Assembly: GCF_000315015.1 (NCBI RefSeq)
Contig: NZ_BAEP01000075.1
Location: 310,001-374,000 of the forward strand
DNA from: Paraglaciecola mesophila KMM 241
GTDB taxonomy: Bacteria > Pseudomonadota > Gammaproteobacteria > Enterobacterales > Alteromonadaceae
Direction of reading: 5' to 3'
DNA length: 64,000 nt
The first letter of the stretch is position 1, and each line of letters begins with the position of its first letter. The position numbers and the translations under genes were made by a program. Positions 45,847 through 54,771 of this stretch are shown piece by piece. Below the pieces are notes generated by a model. The model saw only the letters and a program-made list of their open reading frames with translations, had not been told where the DNA came from and ran no database searches.

Positions 45847-47172
45847 ATGCGCAAGGCCAGTCATAAATCGTCCACTGCTAAGGTGCCTAGCACAATCGAC
45901 CTAGTTAACCGTAATCTTGCTAAACGTAAGCGCGCAGAATGGCGTTTCCGTGTGTACGGCATCGGGGCCATCCTATTCGGTTTTATCTGTTTGCTCATTC
46001 TGTTTACCGATATTATCAGCAAAGGACACGGGGCCTTTTTCAAGACCCAGATTCATTTACAGATTCATTTTAACCCCCAGCGGTTGCAGGTATTACAGCC
46101 CGGTGCTATCGAGCAATTTAACAATGCCAACTACGATAATGTTATCCAGGACGCCCTATTTGCAGATAATGCACGTATATCACCAGCATTATTGAGTGCT
46201 GTGGATAAGAGGCAACTGCTGAGTTTGATCAGTACCGGAGCGGTGTACAGCCTGAGGGAAACCTTGACTGATTCACCTGGCGTACTTAACCAATCTGTCG
46301 GGGTATGGCTAACAGTCGATGATGATGTGGATAATTACGTCAAAAGTCTTGCCCATGGCGGAGAGGGTTACACTGGCCGTTTAAGTCAGCAGCAGCAAAG
46401 TTGGGTAAACCGCTGGATTGAAAACGGGCAAGTAAGGCAAACATTCAATACCACTTTCTTTACTTCAGGTGACTCCCGAGAGCCAGAGCAAGCAGGTATT
46501 CGTAGCGCACTAATGGGCTCTTTATATATGTTACTGGTTACCATTGGCTTGTCGTTCCCCATTGGCATTGCCGCCGCTGTATACCTAGAGGAATACGCGC
46601 CTATAAATAGAGTGACTGATTTCATTGAAGTGAATATCAACAATTTAGCCGCAGTGCCCTCAATTATTTTTGGGCTGTTGGGGTTAGCCATTTTTATCGG
46701 ATTTTTCGATATGCCGCGCTCAGTCCCGTTAGTTGGGGGATTGGTATTGACCCTGATGACCTTGCCAACCATTATTATTTCAAGTCGCGCGGCGATTAAA
46801 GCGGTTCCATCCTCGATAAGAGATGCAGCCTATGGACTTGGCGCATCGAAAATGCAGGTTGTGCTTCATCATGTTTTACCGCTTGCTATGCCCGGGGTGT
46901 TAACCGGCGCTATTATCGGCTTCGCTCAAGCATTAGGTGAAACGGCCCCATTACTCATGATAGGTATGGTGGCATTTATTGTGGATGTGCCTGCGGATTT
47001 GATGGATCCGTCAAGTGCTTTACCAGTACAGATTTTTCTGTGGTCTGATAGCCCAGAGCGAGCCTTTGTTGAGCGTACCTCAGCGGCGATCATGGTGTTA
47101 CTTGCTTTTTTAATTTCAATGAATGGCTTAGCGGTTTGGTTGCGCCATCGTCTTGGTCGCAGTCATCAATAG
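45847..47172 (+). CDS. pstA: Phosphate ABC transporter permease PstA
   Basis: A 441-residue permease. The first helix (about 37-57) is followed by a long periplasmic domain up to about residue 210 (the DUF3333-type insertion common in proteobacterial PstA), and then by the permease core with AAAVYLEEYAPINRVTDFIE and the loop SSIRDAAYGLGASKMQVV. It starts only 2 bp after pstC, indicating tight coupling. Confidence 0.93.
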   Translation: MRKASHKSSTAKVPSTIDLVNRNLAKRKRAEWRFRVYGIGAILFGFICLLILFTDIISKGHGAFFKTQIHLQIHFNPQRLQVLQPGAIEQFNNANYDNVIQDALFADNARISPALLSAVDKRQLLSLISTGAVYSLRETLTDSPGVLNQSVGVWLTVDDDVDNYVKSLAHGGEGYTGRLSQQQQSWVNRWIENGQVRQTFNTTFFTSGDSREPEQAGIRSALMGSLYMLLVTIGLSFPIGIAAAVYLEEYAPINRVTDFIEVNINNLAAVPSIIFGLLGLAIFIGFFDMPRSVPLVGGLVLTLMTLPTIIISSRAAIKAVPSSIRDAAYGLGASKMQVVLHHVLPLAMPGVLTGAIIGFAQALGETAPLLMIGMVAFIVDVPADLMDPSSALPVQIFLWSDSPERAFVERTSAAIMVLLAFLISMNGLAVWLRHRLGRSHQ

Positions 47173-47184
47173 TAGGAATAGATA

Positions 47185-48057
47185 GTGAATTCAAAGTCAG
47201 GATATAACCGTTTGTTCGACCCTATGGCTGAGACAGGGCAGGCCTTAGATTTTTCTCAGCATGGCCTGGGGCAAAAAACCGTCGGTAACCCTTTTTCAGT
47301 CAAGGCTAAAATGTCGGTGCGTAATCTGAATGTGTACTACGATGACAAGCAGGCTATTCATGACGTGAGTTTAGATATTAACCGGAATGAAGTGATGGCG
47401 ATGATTGGCCCTTCAGGTTGCGGTAAATCGACTTTTCTGCGCTGCCTTAATCGCATGAATGACACCATAGAAAACTGCAATGTTAATGGTGAAGTCACAC
47501 TTGATGAGCAAGATATTTATCATAAAAAGCAAGATGTTGTACCGCTGCGAGCGAGAGTCGGTATTGTGTTTCAAAAGCCTAACCCGTTTCCTAAATCGAT
47601 ATACGAAAATGTGGCCTATGGGCCAAAAGTCCATGGGCTTGTCTCACGACGTGCCCAGTTAGATGAAATTGTCGAAGACAGCTTACGTAAAGCTAGCCTG
47701 TGGGATGAAGTAAAAGACCGCTTGTTTTCTCCAGGTACCGGCTTATCTGGCGGGCAACAACAACGTTTGTGTATTGCGCGCACGATAGCGGTAAGCCCAG
47801 AAGTTATTTTAATGGATGAGCCCTGTTCAGCGCTCGACCCCATTGCAACGGCTAGAATAGAAGAGTTAATGGCGGAGTTAAGCCAAAACTTTACCATCGC
47901 CATAGTCACGCACTCTATGCAACAAGCCGCTAGGGTGTCGAGTCGAACAGCTTATTTCCACATGGGGCGGCTGATCGAAGTAAACGACACGCGCCGCGTA
48001 TTTACCAATCCAGAGCATGAGCTTACCGAAGCCTATATTACCGGCCGATTCGGTTAA
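47185..48057 (+). CDS. pstB: Phosphate ABC transporter ATPase PstB
   Basis: A 290-residue ABC ATPase energising phosphate import. Walker A GPSGCGKS (75-82), the signature [16 protein letters not shown], Walker [14 protein letters not shown] and the switch histidine in [13 protein letters not shown] are all present. About 40 N-terminal residues precede the ABC domain, more than in E. coli PstB (257). The start is a GTG with AGGA upstream; a later start would shorten the extension. Confidence 0.96.
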   Translation: MNSKSGYNRLFDPMAETGQALDFSQHGLGQKTVGNPFSVKAKMSVRNLNVYYDDKQAIHDVSLDINRNEVMAMIGPSGCGKSTFLRCLNRMNDTIENCNVNGEVTLDEQDIYHKKQDVVPLRARVGIVFQKPNPFPKSIYENVAYGPKVHGLVSRRAQLDEIVEDSLRKASLWDEVKDRLFSPGTGLSGGQQQRLCIARTIAVSPEVILMDEPCSALDPIATARIEELMAELSQNFTIAIVTHSMQQAARVSSRTAYFHMGRLIEVNDTRRVFTNPEHELTEAYITGRFG

Positions 48058-48072
48058 CCTAAGGAGCACCAT

Positions 48073-48774
48073 ATGGAACGCCATATTTCTCAGCGCTTTG
48101 ACTCTGATTTAGAAGCACTGAAAAGCCAAGTCCTAGAAATGGGCGGCATAGTTGAGCAACAGATTATCGATTCAGTCAAAGCGATAGAATCCGTCAATCG
48201 ACCTCTAGCCGAACATGTTCTGGAAGTTGAAGATGATGTCGATCGCCGCGAGGTTTTACTCGACGAAAATTGCACCATGATTTTAGCGTGTCGCCAACCC
48301 GCAGCATCAGATTTACGTATGGTGCTATCAGTTACTAAGATGACCCGTGACTTGGAAAGAATGGGCGATGAAGCACAGAAAATCGCTCAAATGGCCATCG
48401 CCCTAAGTGATGATGGTGCAGCGCCAGGTGGTTACGAAGAAATTCGTCACATGGGGGCTTTAGTGCAAAAAATGGTGAATTCAGTGCTAGATGCATTTGC
48501 TCGTTTCGATGCAGACAAAGCCTTAGATGTCGCTCGCGCCGATACCCAAGTAGACAGAGAATATAAGTCTGCTATGCGTGAAATTGTTACCTATATGATG
48601 GAGGATCCGCGCTCTATTGGCCGTGTTATGAATATTTTGTGGGCCCTTCGTTCAATAGAGCGGATTGGTGATCATGCACGCAATATCGCTGAGCACATTA
48701 TATATCTGGTCAAAGGGTATGACGTGCGTCACACCAGTGTGCACGAAATAGAAAAGAGACTTAACAAGCCTTAA
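48073..48774 (+). CDS. phoU: Phosphate signalling protein PhoU
   Basis: A 233-residue cytosolic all-helical protein with two PhoU repeats of three helices each. The metal-binding consensus-like motifs are visible: RMGDEAQKIAQMA and RIGDHARNIAEHIIY. PhoU links PstSCAB to the PhoR kinase and represses Pho signalling when phosphate is plentiful. It is the last gene of the operon. Length matches E. coli PhoU (241). Confidence 0.96.
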   Translation: MERHISQRFDSDLEALKSQVLEMGGIVEQQIIDSVKAIESVNRPLAEHVLEVEDDVDRREVLLDENCTMILACRQPAASDLRMVLSVTKMTRDLERMGDEAQKIAQMAIALSDDGAAPGGYEEIRHMGALVQKMVNSVLDAFARFDADKALDVARADTQVDREYKSAMREIVTYMMEDPRSIGRVMNILWALRSIERIGDHARNIAEHIIYLVKGYDVRHTSVHEIEKRLNKP

Positions 48775-49164
48775 ACTCTCTTGTTTTGGCTGAAACGCGC
48801 GCCTGAAACGCGCATTTCAGCGATTCTAAGCTAATACTGCCTTTCGTTCGATAGATTAGCTCTCTCCAACACTCCACTTTTCATAAATTATTCACATAAC
48901 TGTCATTTTGTCATGCAATCGTCACAAAAGTGTCATACATTGCGCGCAATTCAGTACAATGCCCCATATACTGAACATATGAGCAAATACCGTATGTTTA
49001 TTGGGCATTGATAAAACAAAGTAAGCCGTAACATCGATACCTATAGTGTTAGCCAATGGCATATGCAGTCAGGGACAATCAGACACGAAGTCATCAGCAA
49101 TTTGATTGGTATGTATCATTGCCCTTTGCAGAAGTTTACGGCTGCGTAATTGGAACTCGTTTGT
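48775..49164. other. Regulatory region between phoU and the phosphate porin gene
   Basis: 390 bp without a confirmed gene. It contains a palindromic hairpin (48789-48821, GCTGAAA...TTTCAGC with the repeated TGAAACGCGC), phased Pho-box heptamers (48908-48936) and a TACAAT -10-like element at 48955-48960. From there a leader of about 200 nt runs to the porin ATG. It holds a minute open frame (MSKYRMFIGH at 48979) that has no further support. Confidence 0.6.
48908..48936 (+). promoter_or_regulatory. Phased Pho-box repeats upstream of the porin gene
   Basis: Three heptamers at 11-bp spacing: TTGTCAT (48908), TCGTCAC (48919) and GTGTCAT (48930). All keep the core GTCA of CTGTCAT. A perfect CTGTCAT at 48900 lies 8 bp before the first. 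The porin start is 229 bp downstream of the last heptamer. Confidence 0.7.
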
Positions 49165-50550
49165 ATGAATATTAAATCCTCCTTGATTGCTTGCGTCTCG
49201 TTAGCCGCCCTGTTGCCTATTAATGCCATTGCACAAACTATTACTGATGAAGATTTAGGTGCGCTTATCAAACGCATAAATCAGTTAGAGCAAGAAGTGC
49301 GTTCATTACGCAGCGAACTGGACTCTGTTGGCTCTAAGCAGGTTGGCTTAGCGCAAAAAGAACAGAAACAAGACCAGAACAAGGGCGTTATTGTGATTAA
49401 AGATGACTCAGACGATGAACCTTCTGTCTCTTTTAATTGGAAAGGCGCCCCTGAAATTAAAGGTGACGGCGGGTGGAGTGTTAAACCCAAAGGCCGCGTG
49501 CTTTATGATTTCAACAATCTTTCATCTGTGCCTTCAAGCCTTGATATACCAGGAGAAGGCCTTTCCAGTGAAGCTAGGCGTCTTCGTTTTGGGATCCAAG
49601 GTACGATGCCTGGGAGCTTTGGTTACAAACTTATCGCTGATTATCTAGATGGCGTTAAGCTGACGGATGCATACTTTACCTACGAAGATGGACCGTTAAC
49701 TCTCACGCTTGGCCAGCACAATACTTTCCAAGGGCTTGAAGAGCTATCAAGCAGTAATGATACTAGTTTTGTAGAGCGCGCAGCTTACACAGATGCTTTT
49801 GGTTTCGAGCGTCGAGTAGGCCTTTCTGCTACCTACAAGCTCAATGACTTTCTACTCGAAGGTGGTGTGTTTACTGATAACATTGATGATTTAGACGATG
49901 GTAATAATTCGTTTAGCGTTGATGGTCGAGTTAGCTACACAACTGTGATTGACGATACTTTTATTCACTTAGGTAGTTCAGTGCATGTGCGCGACTTAGG
50001 TAATGAAATTGACAGTATTCGTTATCGCCAGCGTCCGTTTGTTCACAGTGTTAATACCCGCTTTATCAATACAGATGACATTTCAGGGGCAACGGATGAA
50101 TTGAGTTATGGCCTTGAAGCGGCGGCAATTGCTGGGCGTTTTCATGTCGTAGCTGAAACCCATTGGGCCCACGTGGCCCGTTCAGAATTTGCTGACCCGA
50201 CCTTTTTTGGTGGCTCTATTGAAGCTGGCTACTATTTAACTCAAGACACGCGCGAATATAAAGGTGGGGTCTTTAAAGGTGTGAAAGTAAACGATCCTGT
50301 AAGCAATGGTGGAACAGGGGCGTGGCAGATTAACTTTCGCTTTGACCGACTGGATTTGGTTGATGCAGGTATAGTGGGCGGTGCACAGGACGCCTACATG
50401 GCATCGCTGATTTGGACACCGGTAAATGAAGTGCGCTTCTTGTTTAATTATGCTCATCTGTCCTATACGGATGCCCTTAATATTGTAGAAGGGGCACCAA
50501 ATGACTTTTCTGTGAATGTGATTGGTTTACGAGGGCAACTAGGGTTTTAA
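49165..50550 (+). CDS. Phosphate-selective outer-membrane porin (OprO/OprP family)
   Basis: About 461 residues with a signal peptide ending INAIAQ, then a coiled coil (DLGALIKRINQLEQEVRSL) followed by a 16- to 18-stranded beta-barrel of the OprO/P family (RRLRFGIQGTMPGSFGYKLIADYLDG and ending in a C-terminal aromatic, GLRGQLGF). The C-terminal Phe is the outer-membrane assembly signal. It would admit phosphate or polyphosphate across the outer membrane, feeding PstS. It has its own Pho-box promoter, unlinked by transcription to phoU. The ATG at 49165 lies 15 bp after a TTG in the same frame. Confidence 0.9.
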   Translation: MNIKSSLIACVSLAALLPINAIAQTITDEDLGALIKRINQLEQEVRSLRSELDSVGSKQVGLAQKEQKQDQNKGVIVIKDDSDDEPSVSFNWKGAPEIKGDGGWSVKPKGRVLYDFNNLSSVPSSLDIPGEGLSSEARRLRFGIQGTMPGSFGYKLIADYLDGVKLTDAYFTYEDGPLTLTLGQHNTFQGLEELSSSNDTSFVERAAYTDAFGFERRVGLSATYKLNDFLLEGGVFTDNIDDLDDGNNSFSVDGRVSYTTVIDDTFIHLGSSVHVRDLGNEIDSIRYRQRPFVHSVNTRFINTDDISGATDELSYGLEAAAIAGRFHVVAETHWAHVARSEFADPTFFGGSIEAGYYLTQDTREYKGGVFKGVKVNDPVSNGGTGAWQINFRFDRLDLVDAGIVGGAQDAYMASLIWTPVNEVRFLFNYAHLSYTDALNIVEGAPNDFSVNVIGLRGQLGF

Positions 50551-50788
50551 TTAAGCTGGTGCGGGCACCTCTTATCGTCATCTTTGACGCTAAAATGCAC
50601 TTGCGAAATGCCTGTAACTTGTCAAATTAACAGCAACAAATCTGGGCAATGCTGTTGTCAGGAGCGGCTTTAGCATTTATTGCATAACTTTTACATTTGA
50701 GTGATAAAAAGAATGCAAAATCAACAAGAAACGCCTGCATATTTGATTTAAACTTCGTTTATCAATCGTTTTTTTTAATGAGTCTTAC

Positions 50789-51700
50789 ATGAAGTGGCCT
50801 AATCTTAAACACCTGCATTATCTTGTCACCTTGCACCAGGAACAGCATTTTCACCGAGCTGCTGATCATTGCCACGTAAGCCAATCCACATTGAGCACTG
50901 CCATTCAGAATTTAGAAGAGCAGTTTGGCTGTCAGTTACTTGAGCGTGAACACAAAACCTTTGTTTTTACGCCTTTTGGATTGGAGCTGGTTGAGCGCAG
51001 CCGCCGCTTGTTAAATGAAGCCAATGAGCTGGTAGATTTCGCCCAAACGGCGGGTGATTGGCAATCTGGTAATTTGAAAATAGGCGTGATCCCTACCATT
51101 GCGCCGTTTTTTTTCGAGGGTTTGATCAGTGCTGTGCAACAAAACTTGCCTGGTATCACGTTACAGCTTCAAGAAGACACCACCACTAATTTATTGAGCC
51201 AGTTAAATGAAGGTATTTTGGACCTACTGGTTTTAGCCTTGCCCATGGAAACACCGGGCTGCAAGCAGTTAGTGATTGGCCATGACCCGTTTCATTTAAT
51301 CGCCCATTCTGATTTGGTGGACACCCTGCCAATGCCTATGGATGTGTCTGCATTGCCCGCTAAAAGTGTCTTTTTGCTGCAGCAGGAGCATTGCATGACC
51401 GGGCACGCGGTAAGTGCCTGTAACCTGCGTCACAAAGAACAAGTCAATACACTTGCCGCCAGCAGTTTGTATACTTTAGTGCAGCTGGCTAACAGTAAAC
51501 TGGGCTTTACTTTTATGCCTGAACTAGCGATACAGAATCATATTCTGAGCACATCCAAATTGGTCTCGCTACCCGCAGAAGACAGTGCTTATCGCGAAAT
51601 TGGTTTAGTATGGCGCAATGCAACCACACGCGTTCGCTTGTTTCGCTATCTAGCAGAATTGCTGGCTCCTTTGACACCGATCCCCACCTTGAAAAAATAA
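50789..51700 (+). CDS. oxyR: OxyR-type LysR transcriptional regulator
   Basis: A 303-residue LysR regulator with an N-terminal helix-turn-helix (HRAADHCHVSQSTLSTAIQ). The redox pair is Cys202 and Cys211, separated by eight residues (HCMTGHAVSAC), which is the arrangement of E. coli OxyR Cys199/Cys208. This pair forms an intramolecular disulfide on peroxide exposure and turns on antioxidant genes. It is monocistronic. Two extra cysteines (Cys28 and Cys48 in the DNA-binding domain, plus Cys158) are also present. Confidence 0.85.
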   Translation: MKWPNLKHLHYLVTLHQEQHFHRAADHCHVSQSTLSTAIQNLEEQFGCQLLEREHKTFVFTPFGLELVERSRRLLNEANELVDFAQTAGDWQSGNLKIGVIPTIAPFFFEGLISAVQQNLPGITLQLQEDTTTNLLSQLNEGILDLLVLALPMETPGCKQLVIGHDPFHLIAHSDLVDTLPMPMDVSALPAKSVFLLQQEHCMTGHAVSACNLRHKEQVNTLAASSLYTLVQLANSKLGFTFMPELAIQNHILSTSKLVSLPAEDSAYREIGLVWRNATTRVRLFRYLAELLAPLTPIPTLKK

Positions 51701-51771
51701 ATGTTCTTTTATTCAAACTTTTTAAACCGGCCTTTCGACTTTATTTATAGTCAACACAATAGGGAATCGAT

Positions 51772-52323
51772 TTGGTGTTTGAGAAGAGCGATGAGCAGCT
51801 AATAGAGAAAGCACTGAAAGGGCACAAAAAAGCCTGGTTTAGTCTACTCAAACGCTATGAAAAGCCTGTTTATCACTACGGGCTGCGCATGACAGGTAAT
51901 AACGCCGACGCGCTGGATCTGCTGCAAGATGTGTTTATTTCGGTATTTCGAAACCTGTCCAACTATCGTGGTGATGGGAGCTTTAAAGGCTGGTTATTTA
52001 GAATTGCGCATTATCGCTGCATCGAGTTTTATCGCCGTAAGCGCCCTATGCAAGGGCTTGATGATGCCCCGGAAATACCCTGCGACACCGCTCCCGCTGA
52101 CCAACGTATAGAGAGCACCCAGCGCAATGCGCAGTTGGTCAGTGCGATGCAGCAATTGCCTTTGGCACAAAAATCAGTGATAGAGCTGAAATTTTTTGGT
52201 CATTTTACCTTTGAAGAAATCGCTGAACAAACGGGTATGTCGGTTAATACAGCAAAGTCTCGTTTATACAGCGCGTTATCTAGAATGAAAATCTTAATGG
52301 AGGTGGATTATGTCGAACTATGA
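51772..52323 (+). CDS. ECF sigma factor (RpoE-like)
   Basis: A 183-residue ECF sigma-70 family protein. Region 2 is the segment ALDLLQDVFISVFRNLSNYRGDGSFKGWLFRIAH (residues about 44-78), and region 4 with its helix-turn-helix is about 130-175 (FTFEEIAEQTGMSVNTAKSRLY). It has AGGGAAT upstream of a TTG/GTG start pair. The downstream gene overlaps by 14 bp and encodes a membrane protein, the usual anti-sigma arrangement. No similarity to RpoE-RseA partner genes (rseB, rseC) is evident, so the stimulus is unknown. Confidence 0.9.
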   Translation: MVFEKSDEQLIEKALKGHKKAWFSLLKRYEKPVYHYGLRMTGNNADALDLLQDVFISVFRNLSNYRGDGSFKGWLFRIAHYRCIEFYRRKRPMQGLDDAPEIPCDTAPADQRIESTQRNAQLVSAMQQLPLAQKSVIELKFFGHFTFEEIAEQTGMSVNTAKSRLYSALSRMKILMEVDYVEL

Positions 52324-52960
52324 CAACGCCGAACTTCTGGCCTTGTGGCTAGAAGACAAGCTGACCCCAAAACAACGGGACGAATTTGAACAACGCTGTA
52401 TCAAAGATAGTCAATTTGCTGAGCAGGTGGATACGGCCGCTATGGTTAAAGTAGGTGCTGATGTTTATTCCTCTTCTGAGGTCCCACAATGGAATAAAGC
52501 CGCAACCTTTGAGCCCCAGCAAGCTCGTAATAGTTGGTCGTGGTTATCCGGCGTATCTTTCGTGACGTCAGCGCTGGCTATTGTGCTGGTGTTAACGGGG
52601 ACGCAAGTCACCACTTCTGAAGGGGAGCTGCGTATTCGCTTCGGTTCAGGGCAGTCAGAACAGGCATTAGTGAAATTAGTGGATAGCAAGTTAGATGCGT
52701 TTAAACAAAATCAACAAGACGCATTTACTTTGTATGCGCAAACGCTGCAGCAACAGCAGTTAGAAAGCGCAAGCCAACTGACGAATTATTTATTGAGTTC
52801 AAGTCGCAAGGAGCGCCGCGAAGACTTTGCCGAACTGATTAAGTTTGTTAATCAGCAGCGCAGCGACGATCAACTTTTTTATGCGCGCCAACTCAATCAA
52901 TTACAACAAGACGTTTATCATGATGCGACTGGCGTCGCATTAGAAAGTATTCAACAGTAG
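52310..52960 (+). CDS. Probable anti-sigma factor, single-pass membrane protein
   Basis: A 216-residue protein. The N-terminal domain (1-60) is cytosolic, starts MSNYDNAELLALWLEDKLTPKQR, and resembles anti-sigma zinc-finger or helical domains without cysteine clusters; one transmembrane helix lies at about 78-97, and a Gln-rich periplasmic domain makes up the rest. Its start overlaps the sigma factor gene by 14 bases, indicating translational coupling. It likely sequesters the ECF sigma factor and responds to an envelope signal. Family assignment rests mostly on context. Confidence 0.75.
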   Translation: MSNYDNAELLALWLEDKLTPKQRDEFEQRCIKDSQFAEQVDTAAMVKVGADVYSSSEVPQWNKAATFEPQQARNSWSWLSGVSFVTSALAIVLVLTGTQVTTSEGELRIRFGSGQSEQALVKLVDSKLDAFKQNQQDAFTLYAQTLQQQQLESASQLTNYLLSSSRKERREDFAELIKFVNQQRSDDQLFYARQLNQLQQDVYHDATGVALESIQQ

Positions 52961-52970
52961 AGGTAGCCTT

Positions 52971-53894
52971 ATGAACATGTCTAAACGTATTTTCGCCCTC
53001 AGCACAGTGCTTGTCGCCATGTGGACATCCCCCGTTTTAGCTGACACGGATAAGCAGGATTTGACCGGCGAGCTAGAAATAATGAGCAGTATTTTACAAA
53101 CTGCACTCAAGCAAGATAACCAAAGAGGAAGTCTGAGCATACGAGATATCGGCTATACCTATCTGCAAAATCAAGGCGTGGTATTTAAACTGGATTTAAA
53201 TCGCTATGGTAGCAGGCAGGTATTCTTTATCGATGGTCACCCATCTGTGCCTGTCGCGCCGCTTGCGCCTAACGTTTTTGATATGCAAGACCTCGATATC
53301 GACATTCACATGGACGAAGATGAAATAGAGGATGCAGTAGAAGACGCTATGGAGCGAGCAAAATATTTATCACGTGAATCAAGCAGTAAATTGCGGTCCC
53401 TTGGTGAAAAACTACGGGAGTTCTCGAGGGAACAGCGCGAGTATGAGCGTCGTAGTCGAGATCTTGAGTTTGAAAAAAGCAACAGTAACAGCGAACGTAA
53501 AGCTAACATCGATGAGCAGTTAGGAGAGTTAAACGCTGAGCTCAAAAAACTTCAAACAAAACGCACAGAGGTCGAAAGATACAAAACGAAAATCGAGACC
53601 GAACGCCAAGCGCAATTACAACAACGAAAAGAGGCCGCCGAACAAGAACGTAAGCGCTTTTTAGCCAACTTTGAACAAAATTTAGGCCAGGTGTTGTGCC
53701 GCTATGGTGCTGGGCTTAACGCCCTTGATGATAAAGAGCATGTGAATTTTGTACTTAGTCATTTTGCTTCATCGACCAGTAACAGCAATCAAGACCGAGT
53801 CTATGTCTTTAAACACAGCGACATTCAGGCCTGTGTAAAAGATAAAATTAATCACGAGACACTGCTGAACAACAGCCAAGTGTACGCCTTTTAG
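52971..53894 (+). CDS. Exported coiled-coil protein of unknown function
   Basis: A 307-residue protein with a signal peptide (cleavage after PVLA). A globular N-terminal part (30-105) is followed by an acidic helix (about 107-130, DLDIDIHMDEDEIEDAVEDAME) and a long charged coiled coil (about 135-235) full of Glu, Lys, Arg and Gln. The C-terminal domain (about 235-307) has two cysteines. It follows the sigma and anti-sigma genes after only 10 bp, so it is probably part of the same operon and of the stress response. I cannot match it to a described family. Confidence 0.7.
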   Translation: MNMSKRIFALSTVLVAMWTSPVLADTDKQDLTGELEIMSSILQTALKQDNQRGSLSIRDIGYTYLQNQGVVFKLDLNRYGSRQVFFIDGHPSVPVAPLAPNVFDMQDLDIDIHMDEDEIEDAVEDAMERAKYLSRESSSKLRSLGEKLREFSREQREYERRSRDLEFEKSNSNSERKANIDEQLGELNAELKKLQTKRTEVERYKTKIETERQAQLQQRKEAAEQERKRFLANFEQNLGQVLCRYGAGLNALDDKEHVNFVLSHFASSTSNSNQDRVYVFKHSDIQACVKDKINHETLLNNSQVYAF

Positions 53895-53944
53895 GTTTAG
53901 CGTTATCGCATTTATCTTCTTTTCATCGGTAATCAAATGCCTAC

Positions 53945-53981
53945 AAAAAGGCGGCTATAACGTAAGTTTAGCCGCCTTTTT
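53945..53981. terminator. Terminator of the ECF operon
   Basis: AAAAAGGCGGCTA and TAGCCGCCTTTTT form a 13-bp stem with an 11-nt loop, about 50 bp after the stop codon. It is symmetric and would terminate in both directions. Confidence 0.9.
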
Positions 53982-54222
53982 AGGTAGATAGTTAAAAACA
54001 CGATCGACGATTTTCTCTAAATCGCTATATCTAATCCTCTTCTCTAAATTCTTATATAACCTTTTATCACCGACATTTATTGGTAATTGTCCTGTTCGTT
54101 CCATAAATTGTTGTTCTTTTATCGCTGTCGATGCTTTCAAGCATGATGGTGACTTGAGTTTTGCCAGCCGCCAATGTGGATATTAATTCGAGCTTAGGTA
54201 TTAATTTGAAAAGGGTATCAAG

Positions 54223-54666
54223 ATGAATATTGCAAACATGACGGGTCTTGAATTGATGCAGGCCGTTGCTAGGGGCGATTTACCACATCCCAATATGGCA
54301 AGCACTATCCCAATGAAATTTGTTTCGGTGGAAAAGGGCGTGGCCATTTTTGAGGCCACCGCCGATGATAGACATATTAATCCATTAGGTGGCGTTCATG
54401 GAGGCTTCGCTGCGACGGTGATGGATTCGGTTACCGGTTGTGCCGTGCATAGTATGTTGGAAGCGGGTGTCGGTTACGGGACAATTGATTTAAATGTGAA
54501 AATGCTTAAGGCCGTGCCGAAAGATAAAGCACTGAAAGCCGAAGGTAGAGTCATCAGTATGTCAAATTCACTCGGCGTGTCCGAGGGCAAGCTAATTGAT
54601 GAAACGGGGAAAATTTATGCTTATGCGTCCGCGACTTGTATGATTATGCGACCTAAGGCGTCCTAG
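54223..54666 (+). CDS. PaaI-type hotdog thioesterase
   Basis: A 147-residue acyl-CoA thioesterase-like protein with the hotdog fold. The motif NPLGGVHGGFAATVMDSVTGC holds the active-site loop, followed by the typical GYGTIDLNVKMLKAVPK and a final strand. It hydrolyses acyl- or aryl-acyl-CoA esters of unknown identity. AGGG upstream supports the ATG. It is a single-gene unit between the ECF operon and a hydrolase gene. Confidence 0.88.
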   Translation: MNIANMTGLELMQAVARGDLPHPNMASTIPMKFVSVEKGVAIFEATADDRHINPLGGVHGGFAATVMDSVTGCAVHSMLEAGVGYGTIDLNVKMLKAVPKDKALKAEGRVISMSNSLGVSEGKLIDETGKIYAYASATCMIMRPKAS

Positions 54667-54771
54667 CCAGCTTTTTTTTATGTAGATGCTTTGCACAGCA
54701 GCATGCTAATTGTCTGCAAAGTGTCATCTTTTTGTGGGCATAATCGCCTTTTTTATTTTCTGGAGTAGGTA

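Noticed and set aside
48979-49011. Ten-codon upstream ORF in the porin leader
   Set aside because: Too short and without a ribosome site to be called; mentioned only as part of the leader.
53955-54104. Minus-strand ORF of about 50-60 residues downstream of the ECF operon
   Set aside because: It has no ribosome site, begins with a TTG in the long version, and its last codons lie inside the terminator stem at 53945-53981.
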